Source of the DNA: Prosthecobacter sp.
Lineage (GTDB): Bacteria > Verrucomicrobiota > Verrucomicrobiia > Verrucomicrobiales > Verrucomicrobiaceae
Direction of reading: 5' to 3'
Assembly (NCBI RefSeq): GCF_014879935.1
Contig: NZ_JACSRD010000191.1
Coordinates: forward strand, 1 to 62,432
Length of the DNA stretch: 62,432 nt
The stretch's first letter is position 1, and each line of letters begins with the position of its first letter. The notes under the pieces were generated by a model, which was not told the origin of the DNA, did no database searches, and was given only the letters and a program-made list of their open reading frames with translations. The translations under genes and the position numbers were made by a program. Shown piece by piece: positions 38,881-48,348 of the stretch.

Positions 38881-39246
38881 TCAGCGTCCGGCCAAAGCAG
38901 CCCGCCATTCGTCTTCCTTGAAGCCGACGAGACAGATCTTGTTCGACGCATCGATGGCGAACGGCCGTTTCACAAGATTGCCGTTTTCAGAGAGCAGTTT
39001 GAGCGCGTCATCGATGGTCATGACGGGCAGTTTGTCTTTGAGGCCGAGGGCTCGGTAGTCCTGGCCGGAAACATTGAAGAGACGACGCAAATCACCGTTG
39101 TGCGCGGCCAGCATGGCTTTGAGTTCAGCCAGAGACGGCGGCACCTCGCGAATGGCGACCTCGTCGAAGGGAATCGCGTGCGATTTGAGCCACTTGAGGG
39201 CGTTCCTGCAGGTGGAGCAGCCGGAGTAAGCGAAGACCTTGAGCAT
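38881..39246 (-). CDS. ArsC/Spx-family thioredoxin-fold protein
   Basis: A 121-residue protein. CSTCR at residues 10-14 is the CxxC redox pair of the Spx/YffB branch, followed by EVPPSLAELKAML, LFNVSGQDYRALGL and NGNLVKRPFAID, typical along the whole length. It may reduce a small substrate with glutathione or bind RNA polymerase like Spx; sequence alone does not decide between these. A true arsenate reductase role is not supported by context, since no ars genes are nearby. It lies 30 bases downstream of the RluD-type gene on the same strand. Confidence 0.88.
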   Translation of the reverse strand: MLKVFAYSGCSTCRNALKWLKSHAIPFDEVAIREVPPSLAELKAMLAAHNGDLRRLFNVSGQDYRALGLKDKLPVMTIDDALKLLSENGNLVKRPFAIDASNKICLVGFKEDEWRAALAGR

Positions 39247-39276
39247 TGCGGAGGTTGATTGGGCATTCTGCCTTCG

Positions 39277-40239
39277 TCATTCGACATTTTTCATCCAAGG
39301 CTCAAATTCGGGCGGCAGTTTCGCCTCAAAGGCCATCGGTTGATCGTGAATGGGGTGATGAAAAGCGAGTTTCCAGGCATGCAGCATGAGGCGCGGCGTG
39401 GGAACACGCTGGCGTGAGGGATGACCGTAGATCGGATCACCGAGGATGGGGCATTGCAGCGCCTCCTTCATATGCACGCGGATCTGATGCGTGCGGCCGG
39501 TGAGCAGGCGGCATAGGATGAGGGCGCAGCCTTGATGCGTGGCGAGACGCTTCCACTCCGTGATAGCCTCCTTCCCTGCCCCGTCGAGCAGGATGGCCAT
39601 GCGTTTGCGATCGACGGAGTGACGGCCGATGTAGTTTTGAATGCGGCCACTTTGCTCACGCGGGACACCGTTAACGACGGCGAGATAGGTCTTCGAAATG
39701 CGCCGTTCGGAAAAGGCCTCCGTGAGCCTGCGATGGGCGGTGTCGTTCTTCGCCACGACCATGCAGCCACTGGTGTCCTTGTCGAGCCGGTGGACGATGC
39801 CGGGACGCATTTCACCACCGATGCCGCTGAGGTCGTCGATGTGATGCAGGAGGGCGTTCACGAGGGTGCCGTCAGGATTTCCCTCGGCCGGATGAACGAC
39901 AAGTCCGGGAGACTTGTCCAGCACCACGATGTCTGAATCCTCGAACAATATCGTCAATGGAATGTCCTGCGCCTTGATCTCGACAGGAGCCACGTCGGGA
40001 ATGGTGAGATGGATGGCATCCCCCTGCTTCAACGCGGTCCCGACCTTGGCGGATTTTCCATTCAGCGTGGCATGGCCGTCTTTGATCAGATCCTGCAGCC
40101 GTGAACGTGAGAGTTCCGGCAAGCGCCGGGCGAGGTGCTTGTCGAAACGCTCGCCGATTTCATAGGTTTCAGTGACGGTCCAATCCACGATGACATACTC
40201 ATGATTCAAATTAATCAGGCAATCTGTAATTTCTGGCAT
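39277..40239 (-). CDS. rluD: RluA/RluD-family 23S rRNA pseudouridine synthase
   Basis: A protein of about 320 residues from ATG 40239 (MPEITDCLINLNHEY). An S4 RNA-binding domain (about 28-78: RFDKHLARRLPELSRSRLQD) is followed by the catalytic domain with HRLDKDTSG, Asp153 being the nucleophile. RLLTGRTHQIRVHM is another family hallmark. It isomerises uridine in rRNA. An S4 domain plus this length fits RluD better than RluA or RluC, but the exact target is inferred. An upstream in-frame ATG (40269) is less likely. The gene diverges from the zinc-ribbon kinase. Confidence 0.92.
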   Translation of the reverse strand: MPEITDCLINLNHEYVIVDWTVTETYEIGERFDKHLARRLPELSRSRLQDLIKDGHATLNGKSAKVGTALKQGDAIHLTIPDVAPVEIKAQDIPLTILFEDSDIVVLDKSPGLVVHPAEGNPDGTLVNALLHHIDDLSGIGGEMRPGIVHRLDKDTSGCMVVAKNDTAHRRLTEAFSERRISKTYLAVVNGVPREQSGRIQNYIGRHSVDRKRMAILLDGAGKEAITEWKRLATHQGCALILCRLLTGRTHQIRVHMKEALQCPILGDPIYGHPSRQRVPTPRLMLHAWKLAFHHPIHDQPMAFEAKLPPEFEPWMKNVE

Positions 40240-40280
40240 CCACCATGCGATGCAGCTAAGGAGCCCCAAGCCCCCTCTCT

Positions 40281-42704
40281 GTGAACTTCGTTCCCGAACA
40301 GTCTTATCTCAGCACCTGTCCCGTCTGCCAGGAACAGATCGACGTGACCTCGCTGGAGCCGTTCACGAAGCTGAAGTGCCCGTTTTGCGGCCAGATGGTG
40401 CGGGTGCGCCGCCGGTTCGACCACTTCATGATTGTGCGCCAGATTGGCGAGGGCGGCATGAGCCGCGTGTTTGAAGCCGAGGACGAAACCCTGGGGCGGC
40501 GGGTGGCCCTGAAGATCCTCAACCGCCAGTATTCCCGCGATGCGATCCGGCTGGAGCAGTTCCGCCAGGAGGCGCACATCACGGCGAACGTGAATCACCC
40601 GAATGTGATCAAGCTCTACTCCGTGGGCTACGATCAGGGCTACTTTTACCTCGCCATGGAGCTCGTCGGTGGCGGCAGCCTGGAGCAGCGCATCCGCCGG
40701 GAAGGCCACCTGAAGGAGGACGAGGCCCTGCGCATCGGCCGGGAGGTCGCGGAGGGCCTGCGCGCCGCGCAGCACCTGAACCTCATCCACCGCGATGTGA
40801 AGCCGGCGAACATTCTCTTCACCGAGACCGGCACGGCCAAGGTGGTGGACTTCGGCCTGGCGCTCTTCGCCAACCGTGAGACGGATCAATCGGGCGAGAT
40901 CTGGGCCACGCCGTATTACGTGGCACCTGAAAAGGTCATCGAGAACAAGGAGGACTATCGCAGCGACATCTTCAGCCTGGGCGCGACCCTTTATCACGCC
41001 ATGACGGGCAACCCGCCGCACAAGGCGGACACGAACGCGATCGAGGATCTCCGCCGCATCAAATGCAAACGCGTCACGCTCGGGGACTCGGGCCTGCGCT
41101 TCTCCCCGCGCACGGAACACGTGGTGAACGCCATGCTGAGCTTCCGCTCGGAGGATCGCTTCGCGAACTACGATGAGGTCGTCGATGAGATGCGCCTGGC
41201 CGAGGGTCTGCTCGACCGTGGCGGCGTGCGCCGCAGGCTGTTTTCCCGCCGTGCCAACCTGATAGGCTCCGTCGCTGCCGCCATTTCCCTGGCCTACGGC
41301 GTCGGCTGGCTGCTGCGGGAGGGCGGCGGCCGCCGGGCCACCCGCAACGCCATCCAGATTTCCGCCGCGGACGCGCGTGATCTCACGGGCGGCGGCGTCA
41401 CCCTGAAGGCCGACGCGAACAAAAAATCCGTGTCCCTGCGCTTCGCCGAGGCGCTGAAGGAGCTCACCGAGCAGAAATTCAGCGATTCGCGCGCGGAGTT
41501 CCTCAAGCTGGCGGATTCCAACGAAACACCGCAGCCCACACGCAACTGGGCACGCTTCAATGCCGCGCTCTGTGAGATGTGCGACAAGAACAACCTGCGG
41601 GACAAGAAAGGCGCCGCCATCGCCCAGTTCGCCAAGCTCGCGACCTCCGGCACCGATCTGAACGGACTCGTCCCCTTCTTCAGCAGGATCAAAGAACGCA
41701 TGGCGGGCGATCTAGGCCTCGGAGCCGGCACTTCCACGCTCGATTATCGCACCGACAACGAGGAACTGCTCGGCTACCTCGCACACGCGCTCGCCCAGTG
41801 GCATTTCGGCGACTCGCGTCTCGGCGCGGATGAACTGACCGCCTTTCAGCAGAAGATTGAAACCCTGAAGCCTGTCGCCGGCACCACCACGTCGCTGGAC
41901 TGGCTCGCCGCCTACAAGGCGCTGGTGGACTACTACAAGGCCGACTTTGACCTCGTGAAGGCCGCCTTGCAGCCGCGCGAATCCGGCAGCGTGGAGGAGC
42001 TGCGCTCCGCGCTCGACGAGGTGGAGAAGACCAAGAAGAAGCTCAAGACCAACGGCGCCTACCATGCCGAGATCGCGACGTGGCAGTCCAGCCTGAAGCG
42101 TGAGATCAAACGCATGATGATGGAGGAGCAGAGGAAGCAGATGGAGACCGACAAAAAACGTCGTCAGGCCGATCTGGAGCTGCTGGCGGATGTCAATGCG
42201 CTCGTTCCTTCCCTGGTGCAGGGCTACGACTATTCACGCGCCATCGAAATGCTCACCGGCACCCGCCTTGAAACGGCGGACGTGCGCACCGCGCTCGATG
42301 GCCGCATCTACCTCTACACTCAATCGCGGGAGTTTGTGCGGCAGCTCATCGCGGATCTCGCCGCCAAAGGCTGGAGCGGCACGATCTCACGCCGTGAAGG
42401 CGGTCAGATGAACGGACGCATCACCTCCAACGCAAATGGATCGCTCGTCAGTGTCACGCTGGACCGTGGAACTCTGTCCATTCCGTTTGAAAGCCTCACT
42501 CCGGAGTCGCTGGTGGAGATCGCCCAGGGATTCGGTGCCCAGACGACGGACTCCACGGACTACTACCGCCGGCAGGAGACCATCGCCGCCTTTGCACGGC
42601 TCAACGGACTCCTCCAGCTTTCCACCACCATCGCCGCCCAGCTCATGGAGGAGAACCGCACTTTCCGCAGCCGCTGGATGAAGGTGATGGAAGCGGGCAT
42701 CTGA
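40281..42704 (+). CDS. Membrane Ser/Thr protein kinase with N-terminal zinc ribbon
   Basis: An 807-residue protein starting with GTG (40281). The first 36 residues hold CPVC (C13, C16) and CPFC (C33, C36), a four-Cys zinc ribbon. The Hanks-type kinase domain (about 48-310) has GEGGMSRVF, Lys78, HRDVKPAN (Asp172) and DFGLAL (190-195), so it should be active. One membrane helix (about 327-345) is followed by a 460-residue extracytoplasmic part with helical stretches and no recognised domain. It may couple an external signal to Thr phosphorylation, for which the FHA-like protein at 26020 is a conceivable reader (inference). It is convergent with the DUF5069 gene. Confidence 0.92.
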   Translation: MNFVPEQSYLSTCPVCQEQIDVTSLEPFTKLKCPFCGQMVRVRRRFDHFMIVRQIGEGGMSRVFEAEDETLGRRVALKILNRQYSRDAIRLEQFRQEAHITANVNHPNVIKLYSVGYDQGYFYLAMELVGGGSLEQRIRREGHLKEDEALRIGREVAEGLRAAQHLNLIHRDVKPANILFTETGTAKVVDFGLALFANRETDQSGEIWATPYYVAPEKVIENKEDYRSDIFSLGATLYHAMTGNPPHKADTNAIEDLRRIKCKRVTLGDSGLRFSPRTEHVVNAMLSFRSEDRFANYDEVVDEMRLAEGLLDRGGVRRRLFSRRANLIGSVAAAISLAYGVGWLLREGGGRRATRNAIQISAADARDLTGGGVTLKADANKKSVSLRFAEALKELTEQKFSDSRAEFLKLADSNETPQPTRNWARFNAALCEMCDKNNLRDKKGAAIAQFAKLATSGTDLNGLVPFFSRIKERMAGDLGLGAGTSTLDYRTDNEELLGYLAHALAQWHFGDSRLGADELTAFQQKIETLKPVAGTTTSLDWLAAYKALVDYYKADFDLVKAALQPRESGSVEELRSALDEVEKTKKKLKTNGAYHAEIATWQSSLKREIKRMMMEEQRKQMETDKKRRQADLELLADVNALVPSLVQGYDYSRAIEMLTGTRLETADVRTALDGRIYLYTQSREFVRQLIADLAAKGWSGTISRREGGQMNGRITSNANGSLVSVTLDRGTLSIPFESLTPESLVEIAQGFGAQTTDSTDYYRRQETIAAFARLNGLLQLSTTIAAQLMEENRTFRSRWMKVMEAGI

Positions 42705-42789
42705 AAAATCGTTCGCGGCTCCCGGTTCACCGTTCGCAGTTGGATCAACCGCGAGACGACAAACTGAAAACCGCGAACTGAGAACTGGT

Positions 42790-43230
42790 TTACTTGATCT
42801 CCTGCGCCCAGAAGATGTGCCAGTCGTCCAGGTTGTTCAGATCGACCGCGCCCGGGTTCACACTGCCGTCATCGGCGATGCCGTCGGCGTCGAGGATGCC
42901 TTTGCGCACATCATCCCCATGGATGTAGCCGGTGATGGACTGGTTGTGCTTGTAGATGTTGCCCTTCGTCAGGTTCACGCCGGGCTGCGCCTTGATCCAG
43001 CTCTCAAGCTGCGGGTAGCTCGGCTTCGTCGCGATGAAAGCCTTGAAGGTGTCGATGTTGATGCCCAGAGCATCGAGTGTCATCTGGTCATAGCCGCAGC
43101 CGATGCCGGGATAGTCGGAATGCAGCTTTCCGGCGGCAGCCAGCGAGGCTTTCTGCCACAGGCGGGGAAGATGAAGGACGCCAAGGGGGCCGGCGATGCC
43201 GGAGCTGATGAGAGGAACGATCTGGGCCAT
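42790..43230 (-). CDS. DUF5069 domain protein
   Basis: A 146-residue protein from ATG 43230 (MAQIVPLISSGIAG). The pattern LPRLWQKASLAAAGKLHSDY, GCGYDQMTLDALGI and FIATKPSYPQLESWI matches the DUF5069 family, common in this phylum and of unknown function. The frame continues 67 codons upstream into the heme-protein gene region without credible sequence. It is cytoplasmic, with no signal. It diverges from the PVC heme-protein gene with 124 bases between, where both promoters should lie. Confidence 0.78.
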   Translation of the reverse strand: MAQIVPLISSGIAGPLGVLHLPRLWQKASLAAAGKLHSDYPGIGCGYDQMTLDALGINIDTFKAFIATKPSYPQLESWIKAQPGVNLTKGNIYKHNQSITGYIHGDDVRKGILDADGIADDGSVNPGAVDLNNLDDWHIFWAQEIK

Positions 43231-43354
43231 GTTCGAATGTGGGTTGGATGTGAGGATGAAAATCCGCCGGGGCGGACGCGGCCAAACTTTGACCAGTTCG
43301 CAACGCACCGGCAAGAACAAACGCCTCCGCGTTGTTACTCGATCCCCCGATTTC

Positions 43355-46300
43355 ATGAAAAAAACCTCCCTCATCGCCCTCGCGGCGCTGCTGGCCCTGC
43401 CGTGTGCCGCCGCAGACAAGAAGTCCGCCAAAACGGAGCCGAAAGCCGCCCTCGAATTTCACCGCTGGTCCGGAGATCTGAACGTGCCCGATCCCGTCGC
43501 CGTCACCACGGATGAAAAGGGGCGCGTCTATGTCTCCGCCACCACGCGGCGCAAGGCCGCCGACCTCGACATCCGCGAACACCCGATGTGGATTCCCGAC
43601 GATGTCTCGCTGACCAGCGTCGATGAAAAGGAGGCTTTCCTGAAACGCGAGCTGGCGCCCGGCAAACTCCGTCTGCCGCGAGGAGGCCTCAAAGACCACA
43701 ACAAAGACGGTTCGATCGATTGGAAGGACCTCACCGTGCACAGCGAGCGCATCTACCAGCTTCGCGACACCGACAACGACGGCACTGCTGACAAGATGAC
43801 GGTCTTCGCCGAGGGCTTTGACAGCGTCGTCACCGGCATCGCCGCGGGCATCCTGTATCACGACGGCTGGGTTTACGTCACCGTCGCGCCGGATCTCGTG
43901 CGCCTGCGTGATACGAATGACGATGGCATCGCCGATGAGCGTGAAATCGTCGCGCATGGCTTCGGCATGCACATCGCGTATGCCGGTCATGACATGCACG
44001 GCCCGCGCATCGGCCCGGACGGCCGCATCTACTGGAGCATCGGCGACAAAGGCGTGAATGTGACGAGCAAGGAAGGAAAACAGTGGTTTTACCCCCACGA
44101 GGGCTGCGTCATGCGCTGCGAGCCGGACGGTAGCGGATTCGAGGTCTTCGCCCACGGCCTGCGCAACATCCAGGAGATCGCCTTTGATGATTTCGGCAAC
44201 ATGTTCGGCGTGGACAACGACGCCGACATGCCCGGCGAACGCGAGCGCTTCGTTTACATCACTGAGCGCAGTGATTCCGGCTGGCGCTGCGGCCACCAGT
44301 ATCAAAAATCCGACAGCCGCTGGATGCGCGATGGCATCTGGCAGGCCGCGCACCCGGGCCAGCCGCTTTTCATCACGCCACCGCTCGCGAATTACTCGAA
44401 CGGACCCGCCGGATTCATCCACGAACCCGGCACCGCCCTCGGCGCTTCGCTGCGCGGTCATTTCATCCTCGATCAATTCCCCAGCGGCGTGATGACCGCG
44501 TTTCAGATCGTCCCCAGCGGCAGCACCTTCGCGATGAAGAACGAGCGCGTCATTCACAGCGGCGTCATGGGCATCGGTCTCGCGCTTCATCCCGAAGGAT
44601 CGCTGCTCCTCGCCGATTGGGAGGGTGGCTACCCGCTTGATGAAAAAGGAGCGATCTGGTCCGCCGACGATCCTGCCGGCAAAGGCAGCACCGAACGCCT
44701 CGAAACGGCGAGACTCCTCGCCTCCCGCTCCTTCCAGCCATCCCATCTCTCCCATGCCGATCAACGCGTCCGCCAGCAGGCCCAGTTCGCCATGGTCAGC
44801 AGCGGCGATTTCGCCACGCTCGAAGCCATTGCGAAAGACGGCAAGGCCGCCCGCCTCGCCCGCGTGCATGCGATCTGGGGCCTCGGCCAGGGCCTGCGTG
44901 CGAAGAAGATCGAACCGGATGCTCTCGCATCGCTGCTGACCGGCAAAGATGCCGAAATCCTCGCGCAGGCCGCCAAAACGCTCAGCGATTCGCCTTCAGC
45001 CCGGCCACACGCCGCCAAAATCATCCCTCTGCTCTCCCATGCGTCACCTCACGTGCGCATTCACGCGGGCATCGCGCTGGGAAAGCTCGCGGAACCCGCC
45101 GCCGAGAAGGCGCTCTTCGCTTTCGCCGCCAAAGACGGCGCTGATGCCTTCCTGCGCCATGCCGCCGTCACCGGTCTCGCCGGCTGTGTGTCCGAATCCA
45201 GCCTGGCCGCACGCGCGAAAGACAAATCGAAGCTCGTCCGCCTTTGCAGCGTGCTCGCACTCGCACGCCAGCGTTCGCCCCTCGTCGCCGGATTTCTCAT
45301 CGATCAGGATTCATCCATCGCCGATGAAGCCGAGCGTGCCATTCACGACGATGCGGGCATCCCCGGGGCACTCCCGGCTCTGATCCATCGCAACTCACGC
45401 CGCGGATTGAACGCCTGCCTTCGGGTCGGCACCGCTGAAGCCGCGCAGCAGGTGGTGCAGACGGCCTTGAAGCCCTCGCCGCTGCAGTCCGAGGCGCTCG
45501 ACGCGATGCTTGCCTGGAACGAACCGCCGCGCCTCGACCGCATCGACGGCCATGCCCACACAATCGCCCCACGCGAGCCCCAAACGCTCGTGAGCGTGGT
45601 GCAACCGCACATCAACGCCCTGATGGCGCTTCAAGACGGCGGATTGAAAGCCAAGGCAGTCGAACTGCTGATGGGACTCCAGCTCCGTGTCGAGCCCGAG
45701 CTGCTGCTGCAAATCATCGCGGATGAGACGGCCCGCCACACTCTCCGCGCCGAGGCACTGAAGCTCATGGCCTCGCAGCATCCGAAGTCGCTCGAATTCA
45801 ACACCGCGCTCGATCTCGCCCTTGCCAAGAAATCGCCCACCGAGCTGCGTTGCGAAGGCTTGCGGCAGGTTTTCGCCCATCAGCCCGCCAGCGCCGTCAC
45901 CGAAGCCTCCAACGCCATCGATGAAGGCAGCACAGTCACCAAACAGCTCGCCTTTCATCTCCTGGCCGCCGCTGCGAATGCCTCCGCCGACGAAGTTCTC
46001 GCCAAGTGGCTCGACAAACTCGCCCAGAACAAGGCTCCCGCCGCCATCCAGCTCGACATTCTCGAAGCTGCCGCCAGCCGCGACCGTTTGAAAGACAAGG
46101 TCGCCGGGATCCAGACAAACAACACCGAGCTCCTCGAAGGTGGCGATGTGCCATCCGGCCGCGACATCGTCACCAATCATCTCGCAGCCAACTGCATCGC
46201 GTGCCACACCATCGAAGCCAAAGAAGGCAGCCAGGTCGGCCCCAACTTGAAAACCATCGGCAGCACCAAGGATCGCCAATACATCCTCGAGTCCCTCCTC

Positions 46301-46570
46301 AATCCCCTCGCCACCGTCGCCCCCGGCTACGGCCTCGTCACCCTCACCCTCAAAGACGGCAAAACCCTCTCCGCCATCCTCGACAAAGAAGACGCCAAGC
46401 AAATCCGCCTCAAACTTCCCGACGGAAAACTCCAAACCGTGCCGCTGAATCAAATCGCCTCCCGCACCCCGCCCATCAGCGTCATGCCCCCCATGCTCGG
46501 CATCCTCACGAAGACGGAGATCCGAGATGTCGTGGCCTATTTGGCGAGTTTGAAGGCGAAGAAGAAGTGA
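43355..46570 (+). CDS. PVC-type heme-binding CxxCH protein (propeller, HEAT, cytochrome c)
   Basis: A 1071-residue protein from ATG 43355 (MKKTSLIALAALLALPCAAA signal peptide). The N-terminal half is a sorbosone-dehydrogenase-like beta-propeller with calcium-loop-like DTDNDGTADK and DTNDDGIADE. Helical HEAT-like repeats fill about 480-890. The C-terminal cytochrome c domain carries CIACHT near residue 949 and ends MLGILTKTEIRDVVAYLASL. Proteins of this type are exported oxidoreductases thought to feed electrons from sugar or alcohol oxidation to the respiratory chain. A diverged copy of its last 26 codons lies at 48265-48348. Confidence 0.93.
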   Translation: MKKTSLIALAALLALPCAAADKKSAKTEPKAALEFHRWSGDLNVPDPVAVTTDEKGRVYVSATTRRKAADLDIREHPMWIPDDVSLTSVDEKEAFLKRELAPGKLRLPRGGLKDHNKDGSIDWKDLTVHSERIYQLRDTDNDGTADKMTVFAEGFDSVVTGIAAGILYHDGWVYVTVAPDLVRLRDTNDDGIADEREIVAHGFGMHIAYAGHDMHGPRIGPDGRIYWSIGDKGVNVTSKEGKQWFYPHEGCVMRCEPDGSGFEVFAHGLRNIQEIAFDDFGNMFGVDNDADMPGERERFVYITERSDSGWRCGHQYQKSDSRWMRDGIWQAAHPGQPLFITPPLANYSNGPAGFIHEPGTALGASLRGHFILDQFPSGVMTAFQIVPSGSTFAMKNERVIHSGVMGIGLALHPEGSLLLADWEGGYPLDEKGAIWSADDPAGKGSTERLETARLLASRSFQPSHLSHADQRVRQQAQFAMVSSGDFATLEAIAKDGKAARLARVHAIWGLGQGLRAKKIEPDALASLLTGKDAEILAQAAKTLSDSPSARPHAAKIIPLLSHASPHVRIHAGIALGKLAEPAAEKALFAFAAKDGADAFLRHAAVTGLAGCVSESSLAARAKDKSKLVRLCSVLALARQRSPLVAGFLIDQDSSIADEAERAIHDDAGIPGALPALIHRNSRRGLNACLRVGTAEAAQQVVQTALKPSPLQSEALDAMLAWNEPPRLDRIDGHAHTIAPREPQTLVSVVQPHINALMALQDGGLKAKAVELLMGLQLRVEPELLLQIIADETARHTLRAEALKLMASQHPKSLEFNTALDLALAKKSPTELRCEGLRQVFAHQPASAVTEASNAIDEGSTVTKQLAFHLLAAAANASADEVLAKWLDKLAQNKAPAAIQLDILEAAASRDRLKDKVAGIQTNNTELLEGGDVPSGRDIVTNHLAANCIACHTIEAKEGSQVGPNLKTIGSTKDRQYILESLLNPLATVAPGYGLVTLTLKDGKTLSAILDKEDAKQIRLKLPDGKLQTVPLNQIASRTPPISVMPPMLGILTKTEIRDVVAYLASLKAKKK

Positions 46571-46606
46571 ATGGAGATGAGTGGGCGATGGTATCCGTGC
46601 TCAAAT

Positions 46607-47635
46607 TCACTGTTCAGCAGTTCCACGTCTCGCTGCGCCGCAGTCTGGCGGCAGGTGGGCTACCACCAAGTCGATACAGGTGCCGATGTCACCCTTACCG
46701 ATGAGTTCTTCGTTCATAAGGGTGACTGAGAACTGGCCGGGGTCTGTTGGAGTGATGCATGGAACATCCCGGGTGAATGGATAGCCGGTGCAGCGACTGA
46801 AGCATAGCGTGAACAGGCTTGTGTATGGAAACAGTTTCCTGAGCCTTGGGTTCTCGGAGGTTCGCAAAACAGCCAGCCGCAATTGCTCGCTGTGGGACGT
46901 GTCTGAAAGCATTTGCCTCCATTTCCACTCAACCTCGTTTCCCGACTCAAAGGCAGCCGCTCTGGCCTCCGGCGTGACCCATGAAAACCTTTCGTGAATC
47001 ACCTGGGTCAGCGGGCTCTCAGGAGACACCCAGAAATCGATCGCCGTGGCCGTTTCGATGAGATCTGGGCAGCTCCCGGCTGCGAGCGAAACCCGTGCGC
47101 CCAGGAACTCGGGGAGGAAAAGACGCTTTTCCGCGGCTACATACAGCTGAACAAAGCGCGATCCCGCCTCGACTCTGGCGTAAGAAAAAGGCATAACGGA
47201 CACCTGTGAGTCGATGGACAGCGTTGACCCTGCCGATCGCAAAGCGTCCTGTAATGCGGCGGCGAGCGAACCGCAGGCCTGGATCTCTGGATACATCGGT
47301 TTCTTGCGATACCACTTCGAAATGAGCAAGACCGGGCTGAAGGCCAGCACCGCCCCGATAAGGACACTTCCATAGCCGCCGAAACGAAGAAAAGGGGCCA
47401 GCACGAACGGCCAGGTCAGGAAGGCAACCAGATAGAGCCACTGCCCCCAGCGGCCGACTCCTGCAAGCATGGCGAGCGCCGCCGAAAGCAAGCCAGTCCA
47501 AGCCAAAGCCGGATGCAGGATCGGTTTGTCATGCCCGAACAAGTCCATCGCGAGACTCAACCCACAAAGAGCAGACAGCCAGAGTCCTCCCACGCCTAGA
47601 CAGACAAACCGCATGAGTTGTTTGGTGCCTTTCAT
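46607..47635 (-). CDS. Hypothetical membrane protein
   Basis: A 342-residue protein. Four hydrophobic segments occupy about residues 9-30, 45-62, 66-84 and 88-107, followed by a soluble domain of about 230 residues without recognised motifs. The order LFGHDKPILHPALAWTG, GRWGQWLYLVAFLTWPFVL suggests an integral membrane anchor. It is convergent with the heme-protein gene (37-base gap) and lies next to ParDE on the same strand (36 bases from parE's end). Base composition is somewhat less GC-rich than the neighbouring heme-protein gene. No function is proposed. Confidence 0.65.
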   Translation of the reverse strand: MKGTKQLMRFVCLGVGGLWLSALCGLSLAMDLFGHDKPILHPALAWTGLLSAALAMLAGVGRWGQWLYLVAFLTWPFVLAPFLRFGGYGSVLIGAVLAFSPVLLISKWYRKKPMYPEIQACGSLAAALQDALRSAGSTLSIDSQVSVMPFSYARVEAGSRFVQLYVAAEKRLFLPEFLGARVSLAAGSCPDLIETATAIDFWVSPESPLTQVIHERFSWVTPEARAAAFESGNEVEWKWRQMLSDTSHSEQLRLAVLRTSENPRLRKLFPYTSLFTLCFSRCTGYPFTRDVPCITPTDPGQFSVTLMNEELIGKGDIGTCIDLVVAHLPPDCGAARRGTAEQ

Positions 47636-47670
47636 GGTGTTCGCGAGTAATGGTCGTTGTTGAATTGCTG

Positions 47671-47964
47671 CTACTCAAGCTCCCTGACCGCATCTCTTGC
47701 ACCGTGGAGGATTCGGATGATTTCCAAGGGATCGCTTCTCTTGAATACAATCAGGTAGTTCTTCCTGACGGTGTGAAACCAAAGATCATGCCGGGTCAGG
47801 TCTTTCCTGCGGTGACCGAGGTCCGGCATCTCCGACAACGCCTTGATCTCGTCACGAATGTCCTGCTCCAACTGATCTGCGGCCTCAGGATTGTGCTCAG
47901 CCACATAGATCCAGATGTCTTGCAGATCGTATTGAGCCGCACGGCTGAACAAGACGGCTTTCAT
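47671..47964 (-). CDS. parE: RelE/ParE-family toxin
   Basis: A 97-residue protein with the ParE/RelE fold pattern: SRAAQYDLQDIWIYVAEHNPEAA, DLGHRRKDL, LWFHTVRKNYLIVF and EIIRILHGARD. ParE toxins poison DNA gyrase while RelE toxins cleave mRNA; the layout and antitoxin type favour ParE. The ATG overlaps the antitoxin stop by 4 bases (47961-47964), the usual antitoxin-first arrangement with translational coupling. Confidence 0.92.
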   Translation of the reverse strand: MKAVLFSRAAQYDLQDIWIYVAEHNPEAADQLEQDIRDEIKALSEMPDLGHRRKDLTRHDLWFHTVRKNYLIVFKRSDPLEIIRILHGARDAVRELE

Positions 47965-48212
47965 GCCTTGGCACGCCAGTTCGCCTTGAATGCCTCCATG
48001 TCTGCCATGGACTCCGTACTCGTCAGGAAACGGCCCTCCACCATATCCTGAAGTCCTTCGTCGATCTTGGCTGACGCCGCCATCTTCCAGCGTTCTTGCT
48101 GCCGCATCAGCCCCAAAGACTCCTCCACGACCTCATCGGCGTTCTGATAGAGCCCTGTGGCGATTTTTTGCCGCACAAAGGATTCGAAAACAGCGGGAAG
48201 CGTCACAGTCAT
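47961..48212 (-). CDS. parD: ParD-type (ribbon-helix-helix) antitoxin
   Basis: An 83-residue protein from ATG 48212 (MTVTLPAVFESFVRQKIATG). The N-terminal strand TVTLP and the helix YQNADEVVEESLGLM are the DNA-binding ribbon-helix-helix of ParD, and the C-terminal part is the toxin-binding tail. It should neutralise ParE and repress the operon. A 23-codon in-frame upstream extension to 48281 overlaps the orphan heme-protein fragment and is unlikely. The promoter must lie in 48213-48262, directly against the gene-fragment breakpoint. Confidence 0.88.
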   Translation of the reverse strand: MTVTLPAVFESFVRQKIATGLYQNADEVVEESLGLMRQQERWKMAASAKIDEGLQDMVEGRFLTSTESMADMEAFKANWRAKA

Positions 48213-48264
48213 AAAGAAAGTCTGCCTTGCCGCCTGCAAACCGTCAACAAGTCTGTGACGGCCG

Positions 48265-48348
48265 ATGCTCGGCATTCTCACGACACCGCAGATTCGTGAC
48301 GCCGTGGCTTATCTCGCGAGCTTGAAAGGAAAGAGCAGCAAGAAGTGA
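48265..48348 (+). pseudogene. Orphan 3' end of a second PVC-type heme-protein gene
   Basis: These 28 codons read MLGILTTPQIRDAVAYLASL plus seven residues and a stop, and align with the last 26 codons (46493-46570) of the intact heme-protein gene, MLGILTKTEIRDVVAYLASL. Many differences are synonymous third-position changes, so this is a paralogue's tail, not a recent copy. An in-frame stop (48256-48258) lies just upstream, and homology ends within a few bases of the ATG. The rest of the gene is missing, with the ParDE module at the break. Confidence 0.75.

Noticed and set aside
43088..44869. Minus-strand frame of 593 codons opposite the heme-protein gene
   Set aside because: Antisense shadow; the sense gene has a signal peptide, propeller and CxxCH motif.
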